DNA from: Isoptericola sp044389085
Lineage (GTDB): Bacteria; Actinomycetota; Actinomycetes; Actinomycetales; Cellulomonadaceae
DNA: 64,000 bases
NCBI RefSeq assembly: GCF_044389085.1
Contig: NZ_JBIRXP010000002.1
Span: forward strand, 372,001 to 436,000
Direction of reading: 5' to 3'
The notes under the pieces are model-generated. The model was not told the DNA's origin, made no database searches, and worked only from the letters and a program-made list of their open reading frames with translations. Positions 17,001 through 23,089 of this stretch are shown here, piece by piece (positions within the stretch are counted from its first letter, which is position 1; the number at the start of each line of letters is the position of its first letter). The position numbers and the translations under genes were made by a program.

Positions 17001-17279
17001 GACGGCCCCGGGCGGGAGCGGGAGCTCGACGAACGCGTCGCGGCCCTCGACCCGCGGCTGCCGGCGGTGTGGTTCGAGCACGGCCGGCTGTCCGTGGCGG
17101 GCAGCCCCGTGCCGTGGTGGGTGGACGCCGACGGTCGCGCGCACGCCACCGACCGGGCCGGGCTCGCCGCGGCACTGGCCGACGTCCTCGGCCGGCCCGA
17201 CCGCTGCGCGCTGCTGGCCACCGTGCTCGCCGCCCCCGAGCGCGCCGCGGAGCTCTGGGTCACGACGGCCTGGGGCTGA
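14055..17279 (+). CDS. Sacsin/Hsp90-like (GHKL) ATPase, large actinobacterial protein
   Basis: 1074-residue protein with an N-terminal GHKL ATP-binding domain like that of sacsin and Hsp90. The N-box is VVELAQNAADAA (about 45-57) and the G-box-like RFGVGFAAVRAV lies near residue 132. The remainder is Ala/Asp/Val-rich with no recognised domain. The GTG start overlaps the DUF3027 stop (GTGA). The family is usually annotated as ATP-binding protein or molecular chaperone, but no client is known. Association with DUF3027 and a cold-shock gene suggests a stress or RNA-protein quality-control role, which is inference only. Confidence 0.85.
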   Translation: MTGDVFGTAALRHAVTEAWLGSGTRFREDANAEEDHARGYYRARVVVELAQNAADAAARAGEPGRLLLRLTALEDDPRGVAVLVAANTGAPLTADGVASLASLRASAKSAPRVEDSRPPEPGDTPPAGEVGRFGVGFAAVRAVADEATVRSTTGGVRFSLDATRDLLDDVAPEGSPLRDAVAGRGDDLPVLRLPFPAPALGEAPDEDDEWGEFATVVELVLRDDDAVESVRAQLDAVDDALLLALPALASVTVAHNDGPAATSRVLADVDDRWVVLRRSGEVGEDETADLPLEQRRPRWSVAWAVRRDDGGTDGTDRLESDDGAVLHAPTPTDVPLTFPALLVASFPVDPGRRRVLPGPLTDRLTAEAGRAYADLLAGLAPERGADVLHLVPGGMPAGDLDAAVRDAALDALRSTPLLPAPPDATTSGGDDEPVAALVAPADATVLVGAAGDDPRIVGVLAGVVPGLVALTTGQQGVARRLGATPTTLADVVADLPGGLPAPRWYALCDALEPYAADPGVLEALAGARVPLADGRTASGVRGTVVLPEDDDDPALAAVARTLGVRVVHPDAAHRLLVRAGASSTSPRALLDDAGVRALALAASEALLDGADEVPETGAVAAPTLVGPVDEGPREVVQNVLALARLAHAGGGHDFPFWLGELPVPTEDGWRPAREAVLPGSWAAETMPGLAPVTRAAVAYYPAPLLVALGVRSDVDTYRVADVLTPDPADPEPEHGPDDPAGWLSGWADYLAFLSDRVGPGVDVGDVEAVADLDAVDADGAARGPEDDARDDDPWAGVLAAIAADPDARRALVTPVAGAPSYTAWWLRDRLGAPFAAHDGVPLLPPAPPAVAALDPEVRRALGVVDGLDRLDPLDWPAALERLPDVGTSVPLPVALGVWRGLAGLAVRLAPSARAAALDPLPDRLPALDASDVVVRRADDVEVAGTARWAVLGAVLPVPAAEVTAVADLLDLPVVGEDGLPAPDGPGRERELDERVAALDPRLPAVWFEHGRLSVAGSPVPWWVDADGRAHATDRAGLAAALADVLGRPDRCALLATVLAAPERAAELWVTTAWG

Positions 17280-17297
17280 TGTTCGGCAAATACCCCT

Positions 17298-17333
17298 GTT
17301 CCGTTGACAGCGGAACGGCGATATTGTCTGAAC
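17298..17333 (+). promoter_or_regulatory. Promoter and inverted repeat before the wHTH/nucleotidyltransferase module
   Basis: An inverted repeat GTTCCG (17298-17303) / CGGAAC (17311-17316) flanks TTGACAG. A TATTGT -10 (17322-17327) is 6 nt from the ATG at 17334, giving a leaderless start. The repeat lies in the -35 zone, where an autoregulator would bind. Confidence 0.5.
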
Positions 17334-18413
17334 ATGGTTGCGGGACCTGCTGCTCCTCCGACGCAGCGCGAGATCGCCGACTTCGTCGCGTCCGCGTTGC
17401 GGGAGCGCCTGCCGGAGGGGTGGGTCCTGAGCGTTGGCCGGCCTTCTTCAGGGGACGGGCCAGACCTCGTCCTCAGTCTCCGGGCTCCGGACGGGACGGC
17501 GGCGTCCCTCAACTCTGAGGTCAAGGCCTCGGTCGCGACGAGAGACGTCGCCGCCCTCGGACGTCGTCTGGCGCCGGAAGGCGGCCGGGCTCCCGACGGC
17601 GGCGGCCTGGTGGCCTCGCGCTACCTGTCGGAATCGGTGCGTCGGCGGCTCGCCGAGCTGGGGCTCTCCTACGTCGATGCCACGGGGAACATCCGCGTCA
17701 CGATGTCGCGACCGGGCCTCTTCCTGGCGGACAAGGGGGCGGACCGCGATCCGTGGCGCGGGCCGGGGCGCCCGCGCGAGTCCCTCCGAGGAGCGCCGGC
17801 CGCGAAGGTGGTGAGGGCTCTGATCGACCTGCCTGGTCCGTGGCGGATCAGGGAACTCGTCGGTGCGTCCCAGGCGGCGACCGGCTCGGCGTACCGGGTT
17901 CTCGAGTACCTCGAGTCGGAGAGCCTCGTCGAGCGAGACGAGGGCTGGATCCGGGTGCCACGTTGGCCCGAGCTCCTTCGCGCCTGGAGCAAGGACTACG
18001 GGTTCGCGCGCGAGAACGCCGTCACGCGATGGATAGCTCCCCGGGGCATCGAGCGCCTCCTCGACGAGGTCCGGCGCGGTCCTGTCGCCACCTATGCCGT
18101 GACCGGGTCGCTGGCCGCGGGTGCGTGGGCGCCCTACGCACCAGCGCGGTCGGCATGGCTCTATGTGCGCGACCCACGCGAAGCTGCCGAGGCGTTGGGG
18201 CTGCGTGAGACCGATTCGGGGGCCAACGTCCTCCTCGCGTCGCCCGCCTACGACGTCGTCTTCGAACGCACACGGCGGGAGCTGGACGGCCTTCGCCTCG
18301 CGGCTCCCGCCCAGGTCGCCGTCGATCTCATGACCGGTCCGGGCCGAGCGCCGGCCGAAGCGGAGGAACTGGTGACGTGGATGGAGAGCAATGAACAACG
18401 CTGGCGACGCTGA
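17334..18413 (+). CDS. Winged-helix protein with EVK motif, AbiEi-like antitoxin candidate
   Basis: 359-residue protein of uncertain family. The N-terminal domain (about 1-140) has PDLVL (Asp44) followed by SEVKAS (Glu62, Lys64), which fits a PD-(D/E)xK-type core, and the stretch LSYVDATGNIRV. A winged-helix domain follows (about 156-205: WRIRELVGASQAATGSAYRVLEYLE). The C-terminal part has YAVTGSLAAGAW and resembles AbiEi-type sensor domains. It overlaps the next gene by 23 nt, so the two are one unit. GC content and codon use are clearly lower than in neighbours, suggesting transfer. The AbiEi-like assignment and the nuclease-like fold are inference. Confidence 0.6.
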   Translation: MVAGPAAPPTQREIADFVASALRERLPEGWVLSVGRPSSGDGPDLVLSLRAPDGTAASLNSEVKASVATRDVAALGRRLAPEGGRAPDGGGLVASRYLSESVRRRLAELGLSYVDATGNIRVTMSRPGLFLADKGADRDPWRGPGRPRESLRGAPAAKVVRALIDLPGPWRIRELVGASQAATGSAYRVLEYLESESLVERDEGWIRVPRWPELLRAWSKDYGFARENAVTRWIAPRGIERLLDEVRRGPVATYAVTGSLAAGAWAPYAPARSAWLYVRDPREAAEALGLRETDSGANVLLASPAYDVVFERTRRELDGLRLAAPAQVAVDLMTGPGRAPAEAEELVTWMESNEQRWRR

Positions 18414-19221
18414 CCTCCTCGTTCGCGCGCGCTCCGCGCTGCTGGACGCCCTGGAGGCGCTCGAGCCGCACCTCGACGCGGTCGTCGTGGTCGGTGCGCA
18501 GGCGGTCTACATGCATACGGGCCGGCTCGACGTGGCGCTCGCCGAGGCGACGAAGGACAGCGACGTCGCGGTCGACCCGCGAGTCCTCCCGGACGATCCT
18601 CGGATCGAGAACGCGATGACCGCCGCGGGCTTCTTCCCTGATGCTTCGGGGCAGCCCGGTGCGTGGGTGAACCGCACCGGGATCCCGGTCGACATCATGG
18701 TGCCCGAGGACCTGGCAGGGGCGGGAGGACGCCGTGGCGCGCGGATCCCCCCTCACGGCAACAGATCGGCACGTCGTGCGCGGGGGCTCGAAGCGGCGGT
18801 CGTCGATCGCTCGCGCATGCCGGTCACGGCTCTGGACCCGGAGGACGATCGGCGGATCGAGGCGCACGTCGCGGGGCCGACGGCGCTGCTCGTGGCCAAG
18901 CTGCACAAGATCGGTGAGCGGGTAGCGGTGCCGCAACGCCTCAACGACAAGGACGCCCACGACGTCTATCGGATCCTGCGTGCCGTGGAGACGGAGGACT
19001 TGCGTGCTGGAGCCGCCCGCCTCCTGGGCGATCCGCTGAGCCGCGAGGTCACTCGCGAGGCGATGGCGTACCTTCGCACGCTCTTCGCCGAGTCCTCCGA
19101 GGCACTCGGTTCGACCATGGCCGGACGAGCCGAGGAGGGAATCGGGGATCCCGCCTTCGTCGCTGCTTCGGCGTCGTTCCTTGCTGCCGATCTGGTCGCT
19201 GCGCTGGGCTCGTCGAACTGA
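18391..19221 (+). CDS. Nucleotidyltransferase-fold protein, AbiEii-like toxin candidate
   Basis: 276-residue protein with an N-terminal polymerase-beta-type nucleotidyltransferase fold. VVVVGAQAVYMHTGR (31-45) corresponds to the G-S/A motif helix and TKDSDVAVD (54-62) to the metal-binding DxD, with a third carboxylate likely in VDIMVPED. The middle part (TALLVAKLHKIGERV) matches the helical region of the AbiEii/MNT group. It is the second gene of the two-gene module and overlaps its partner by 23 nt. Such enzymes in toxin-antitoxin or abortive-infection pairs transfer NMP to RNA or protein. Whether this one is a toxin is not shown by sequence. Confidence 0.7.
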   Translation: MNNAGDADLLVRARSALLDALEALEPHLDAVVVVGAQAVYMHTGRLDVALAEATKDSDVAVDPRVLPDDPRIENAMTAAGFFPDASGQPGAWVNRTGIPVDIMVPEDLAGAGGRRGARIPPHGNRSARRARGLEAAVVDRSRMPVTALDPEDDRRIEAHVAGPTALLVAKLHKIGERVAVPQRLNDKDAHDVYRILRAVETEDLRAGAARLLGDPLSREVTREAMAYLRTLFAESSEALGSTMAGRAEEGIGDPAFVAASASFLAADLVAALGSSN

Positions 19222-19283
19222 CCACGGCGACACGATCCCGGGCGGACGGCGCCATCGTGTGTCGAGCCGACAAGCCCCGGGAG

Positions 19284-19541
19284 TCAGTCCTCGCCGCGGT
19301 ACTCGCCGCGGTGCTTGCGCTCCCACAGCAGCCCGGCGCCGCCGAGGAGGATGCCCGCCACGCAGGTGACGACCGCCTCCTCGGTCGCGCCGCCCATGAC
19401 GTACACGACGACCGTCGCGACGAGGGCCACCGCCCACAGCCCGATGCCGCCGAGCACCACGCGCCGCAGGTCCACCCGCAGCGGCGGGGGACCGGGACGG
19501 CGCTCCTCGGGATGGGTCAGCAGGCGGACGAGGGAGGGCAC
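19284..19541 (-). CDS. DUF2530 small membrane protein
   Basis: 85-residue protein with two transmembrane helices (about 29-48 and 53-70). The family signature is LTHPEERRPGPPPLRVDLRR at the N-terminus and LLWERKHRGE at the end. Function is unknown. In other Actinobacteria DUF2530 genes commonly neighbour an NCS2 permease, which here lies 1.9 kb away beyond a glycosyl-phosphate transferase gene. Confidence 0.85.
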   Translation of the reverse strand: MPSLVRLLTHPEERRPGPPPLRVDLRRVVLGGIGLWAVALVATVVVYVMGGATEEAVVTCVAGILLGGAGLLWERKHRGEYRGED

Positions 19542-19633
19542 CCGCCCATCCTAGGGCCCGGACAGGATCGGTGGCCCGCGGCGGCAGTCGTCCCGGGCAC
19601 CCCGGGCATGACGCCGGGACCCGGCTGAAGTGC

Positions 19634-19689
19634 GGGTGAAACCGCTGGTCAGAGGGTGAAATCGCGGCCGGGTGAAAGGCGGGGTGAAA
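19634..19689 (+). repeat. Four GGGTGAAA direct repeats upstream of the initiating transferase
   Basis: GGGTGAAA occurs at 19634, 19654, 19670 and 19682, all in the same orientation, with a degenerate fifth copy (GGCTGAAG) at 19623. The cluster ends about 40 bp before a TACCTT -10 box (19728-19733). This position suits an activator or repressor array. Confidence 0.65.
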
Positions 19690-19727
19690 GGCCCCCGAAG
19701 GGCTCTCCGAACGCCTCCGGACGCTCC

Positions 19728-19780
19728 TACCTTGGTGACGCCACCGCGCACGCGTGCGGTGCCCGACCGGGGAGAGGAGG
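19728..19780 (+). promoter_or_regulatory. Promoter -10 and ribosome site of the initiating transferase gene
   Basis: TACCTT (19728-19733) is a likely -10 box. GGAGAGGAGG (19771-19780) is an unusually strong Shine-Dalgarno 5 nt before the GTG at 19786 and decides the start. Confidence 0.5.
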
Positions 19781-19785
19781 CCGCC

Positions 19786-21294
19786 GTGATCACCGTCTCG
19801 GAGATCGGCCAGCCCATGCGGTCGCGCACCGCCGCCCTCCGGGCGGCCCGGCTCAAGGAGGTGCGCGACTCCTTCCGGGCCGGCTCCTGGCAGACGGAGT
19901 ACCGGCGGCGCCTGGTCCGCACCGACGTCGTCGTGGTCGTGGTCGCGGCGGTGGTCGCCGCTCTCGTGCGCGGCGTCGTCGTGGCGCAGCACGCCACCCC
20001 GTCGGTGCTGGGCGACCAGGTGCTGTGCGTCGTCGTGCTCGTCGTGGCGTGGCTGGGCAGCCTGTGGGTGGGCCGCGCGTACGACGTGCGGGTGTTCGCC
20101 TCCGGCCCGGCCGAGTACCAGCGGGTGTTCGACGCGTCGTGGCGGCTCGTGGCGCCGCTCGCGCTGCTGGCGCTGCTGCTCTCGCGGCCCGGCATCTCGA
20201 CGTTCCTGCTCGTCGCGGTGCCCACCGGGGTCGTCGCGCTGCTGCTCGGGCGGTGGGTCTGCCGCAACTGGCTGCACCGGCGTCGCCGCGAGGGGGCGTG
20301 CGTCACCCTCGTCCTCGCGGTGGGGCTGCGCGACCAGGTGGAGCGGCTCGTGCACGAGCTCAACGACCGCGCCTCCGGCTACCGCGTCGTCGGGGTGTGC
20401 GTGCCGACGTCCGACGACGTGCGGCCCGGCGAGGAGATCCTCGGCGTCCCCGTGCTCGGGGACCTGCGCACCGCGGGCACGATGGCGGCGCAGGTGGGGG
20501 CGGACTGCGTCGCGGTCAGCGGGTCCGACGCGATCACCGCGGACGTGGTGCGCCGGCTGGGGTGGGAGCTCGAGCCCGCCGGCGTGGACCTCATGCTCAC
20601 CGCGGAGCTCGCCGACGTCGCGGGCCCGCGCATCACCATCACCCCCGAGCAGTCGGTGTCCCTGCTGCACGTCGACGCCCCGCGCTTCACCGGGCCGCGC
20701 TACGTGCTCAAGTCCGTCGTCGACTGGACGGGCGCCGCCCTCATCACGCTGCTCCTGCTGCCCGTCATGGCGGTGGTCGCCGTCGCCGTCCGGGTGACGA
20801 GCCGCGGGCCCGTGCTGTTCCGCCAGGACCGCGTCGGCCGCGACGGCCACACCTTCGAGATGCTGAAGTTCCGCAGCATGCGCCAGGGCGCGGACCGGGA
20901 GCACACGGTGCTGGCCGGGCCCAGCGACGGCTCCGGCGCGCTGTTCAAGCTGCACGACGACCCCCGGGTGACCCCGGTCGGGCGGGTGCTGCGCCGCCTG
21001 TCCCTCGACGAGCTGCCGCAGCTGTTCAACGTGCTCGCCGGGCAGATGTCGCTCGTCGGGCCCCGGCCGCCGCTGCCCGCCGAGGTGTCGAAGTACGAGG
21101 CTCGCGTGCGGCGCCGGCTGCGCGTCAAGCCGGGGCTCACCGGGCTGTGGCAGGTGGGCGGGCGGTCCGACCTGTCGTGGGAGGAGGGCGTGCGGCTCGA
21201 CGTCTTCTACGCGGAGAACTGGACCGTCTTCGGCGACCTGCTCATCCTCGCCCGCACCGCGAAGGCCGTGGTCACGGGGCGGGGCGCGTACTGA
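19786..21294 (+). CDS. Polyprenyl-phosphate sugar-1-phosphate transferase (WcaJ/CpsE type)
   Basis: Inner-membrane enzyme that starts glycan assembly by moving a hexose-1-phosphate from a UDP-sugar to undecaprenyl phosphate. Its 502 residues include four N-terminal transmembrane helices, a cytosolic CoA-binding-like domain (about 160-290), a fifth membrane segment (about 310-335) and the catalytic bac_transf domain. Conserved motifs are KFRSMRQGAD, LRRLSLDELPQLFNVL, SLVGPRPPLPAEV and KPGLTGLWQVGGRSDLSW. It lies between DUF2530 and the purine permease, separate from the main cluster but most likely its priming enzyme. The sugar (glucose or galactose) is not determined. Confidence 0.92.
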   Translation: MITVSEIGQPMRSRTAALRAARLKEVRDSFRAGSWQTEYRRRLVRTDVVVVVVAAVVAALVRGVVVAQHATPSVLGDQVLCVVVLVVAWLGSLWVGRAYDVRVFASGPAEYQRVFDASWRLVAPLALLALLLSRPGISTFLLVAVPTGVVALLLGRWVCRNWLHRRRREGACVTLVLAVGLRDQVERLVHELNDRASGYRVVGVCVPTSDDVRPGEEILGVPVLGDLRTAGTMAAQVGADCVAVSGSDAITADVVRRLGWELEPAGVDLMLTAELADVAGPRITITPEQSVSLLHVDAPRFTGPRYVLKSVVDWTGAALITLLLLPVMAVVAVAVRVTSRGPVLFRQDRVGRDGHTFEMLKFRSMRQGADREHTVLAGPSDGSGALFKLHDDPRVTPVGRVLRRLSLDELPQLFNVLAGQMSLVGPRPPLPAEVSKYEARVRRRLRVKPGLTGLWQVGGRSDLSWEEGVRLDVFYAENWTVFGDLLILARTAKAVVTGRGAY

Positions 21295-21391
21295 CGCACC
21301 GTCCCGGCGGCCGGCGTCGCGGGTGTGAAATCCGCGTCACCATGCGGTTTCCGTGCGGGAGTCCTTCACAGGATCTGGCACGATTCTGCCC

Positions 21392-22867
21392 ATGGCGAAC
21401 CAGACCACCACCGCGCCGCCGCCGCAGGGCGAGCTGAGCGCGATCGACCGCTTCTTCAAGATCACCGAGCGAGGCTCCACCATCGGCGCGGAGATCCGCG
21501 GCGGTCTGGTGACCTTCTTCGCGATGAGCTACATCATCGTGCTCAACCCGCTGATCATCGGCACGGTGCAGGACGGCACCGGCCAGGTGCTCGGCGGCGG
21601 CGCGGAGGCGACGCCGGACACGCTCGCCATGATCGCGTCGGCCACCGCGCTCGTCGCCGGTGTGCTCACCATCGCGATGGGCGTGTTCGCCAACTATCCG
21701 ATGGCGCTGGCAGCAGGGCTCGGGCTCAACGCCGTCGTCGCGTTCTCCATCGCGGGCCTGCCGGGGATGACCTGGGCGGACGCGATGGGCATCGTGGTGA
21801 TCGAGGGCATCATCATCCTCATCCTGGTGTTCACCGGGTTCCGGCAGGCGGTCTTCAACGCGGTCCCCGTCGAGCTCAAGACGGCGATCAGCGTCGGCAT
21901 CGGCCTGTTCATCGCGCTCGTCGGGCTCGTCAACGCCGGGTTCGTGGTCCCCGGGGCCGGGACGCCCCTGGAGCTGGGCAACCTCGGCACCTGGCCGATC
22001 CTCGTGTTCGTCGTCGGCCTCGTGCTGACCATCGTGCTGTTCGTCCGCAAGGTCAAGGGCGCGATGCTCGTCGCGATCATCACCGCGACGGCCCTCGCCG
22101 TGGTGCTCGAGAACACGCTGAACATCGGCACCAAGGCGGGCGGGAACGAGAACGGCTTCAACCTCAACGCCCCCGAGTTCACGGGCGTCGTCGACGTGCC
22201 TGACCTCGGCCTGCTCGGCCAGTTCTCGCTGCTGGGCTCGTTCGACAACCTGGCGGTCGTGACCGTCGTGCTCCTCGTCTTCTCGCTGCTCATCGCCGAC
22301 TTCTTCGACACGATGGGCACGATGGTCGCCGTCGGGTCGGAGGGCAAGCTCCTCGACGCGCAGGGCAACCCGCCCCGCACCCGCGCCATCCTCGCCGTCG
22401 ACTCCGTGGCCGCGGTGGCCGGCGGTGTGGGCAGCGTGTCGTCGAACACCTCGTTCGTCGAGTCGACGACGGGCGTCGGCGCGGGCGCGCGCACCGGGTT
22501 CGCGTCGGTCGTCACCGGCGTCGCGTTCGTCCTCGCGACCTTCCTTGCGCCGATCGTCGCGCTCGTGCCGTACGAGGCGGCGGCGCCGGCGCTGGTGTTC
22601 GTGGGCTACCTGATGATGGCGCAGGTCGCGGGCATCTCGTGGAAGAACGTGGAGATCGCGATCCCCGCCTTCCTGACCATCGTGATCATGCCGTTCACGT
22701 ACTCCATCGCCGACGGCATCGGTGCGGGCTTCATCGCGTTCGTGATCATCAAGCTCGCGCTGGGCAAGGTGCGCCAGATCCACGCGCTGATGTGGGTCGC
22801 CGCCGCGATGTTCCTCCTGTACTTCACGCTCGAGCCCATCCAGACCGCGCTCGGCCTCGGCGCCTGA
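21392..22867 (+). CDS. NCS2 family purine permease (AzgA/PbuG-like)
   Basis: 491-residue transporter with about 12-14 transmembrane helices that imports hypoxanthine, guanine or adenine with protons. Family features are FFKITERGSTIGAEIRGGLVTFFAMSYI at the N-terminus, ADFFDTMGTMVAVGSEGKL in the middle and the SSNTSFVESTTGVGAGARTG loop, all of the AzgA subgroup rather than the uracil/xanthine group. The ATG at 21392 matches the family start, whereas the ORF could extend 13 codons upstream. It is followed by a clear terminator and appears to be a single-gene unit. Confidence 0.93.
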   Translation: MANQTTTAPPPQGELSAIDRFFKITERGSTIGAEIRGGLVTFFAMSYIIVLNPLIIGTVQDGTGQVLGGGAEATPDTLAMIASATALVAGVLTIAMGVFANYPMALAAGLGLNAVVAFSIAGLPGMTWADAMGIVVIEGIIILILVFTGFRQAVFNAVPVELKTAISVGIGLFIALVGLVNAGFVVPGAGTPLELGNLGTWPILVFVVGLVLTIVLFVRKVKGAMLVAIITATALAVVLENTLNIGTKAGGNENGFNLNAPEFTGVVDVPDLGLLGQFSLLGSFDNLAVVTVVLLVFSLLIADFFDTMGTMVAVGSEGKLLDAQGNPPRTRAILAVDSVAAVAGGVGSVSSNTSFVESTTGVGAGARTGFASVVTGVAFVLATFLAPIVALVPYEAAAPALVFVGYLMMAQVAGISWKNVEIAIPAFLTIVIMPFTYSIADGIGAGFIAFVIIKLALGKVRQIHALMWVAAAMFLLYFTLEPIQTALGLGA

Positions 22868-22883
22868 CGGCTGCGCTCACCGC

Positions 22884-22922
22884 ACGGCCCCGGACCGGTC
22901 CTCGCGACCGGTGCGGGGCCGT
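22884..22922 (+). terminator. Terminator after the purine permease
   Basis: Arms 22884-22899 and 22907-22922 form a 16-bp stem with one mismatch and a 7-nt loop, 17 bp after the permease stop. Confidence 0.7.
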
Positions 22923-22932
22923 CGTCGTGAGC

Positions 22933-22947
22933 GGGTGAAATTCGCCC
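22933..22947. promoter_or_regulatory. GGGTGAA-A-TTCGCCC imperfect palindrome
   Basis: A GGGTGAAA element arranged as an imperfect palindrome, 143 bp before the first glycosyltransferase gene of the main cluster. It uses the same word as the repeats at 19634-19689 and may be the operator for this operon. Confidence 0.45.
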
Positions 22948-23089
22948 AACCCGGCCGCCAGGATGAACGGAGGCTGTCGCCTGGGTGAACGTACCCGGTA
23001 GCATCGCGGCGGCCGGTCTCGCATCCGGTCGGGCCTGGCCTCTCCTGAGAGGGTCACGGGCCCTCGCCGACCGAGGACCGACAGTTCCC

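Noticed and set aside
13368..17144. Minus-strand open frame of 1258 codons
   Set aside because: Antisense of DUF3027 and the Hsp90-like ATPase, low complexity His/Arg/Gly composition.
19634..19689. parS or PhoP box array
   Set aside because: parS requires TTTCACGTGAAA, which is absent. PhoP boxes need 11-bp spacing and GGTGAAC, while spacing here is 20, 16 and 12 bp with GGTGAAA.
18328..20955. Minus-strand open frame of 875 codons
   Set aside because: Crosses several real genes on both strands and has shadow composition.
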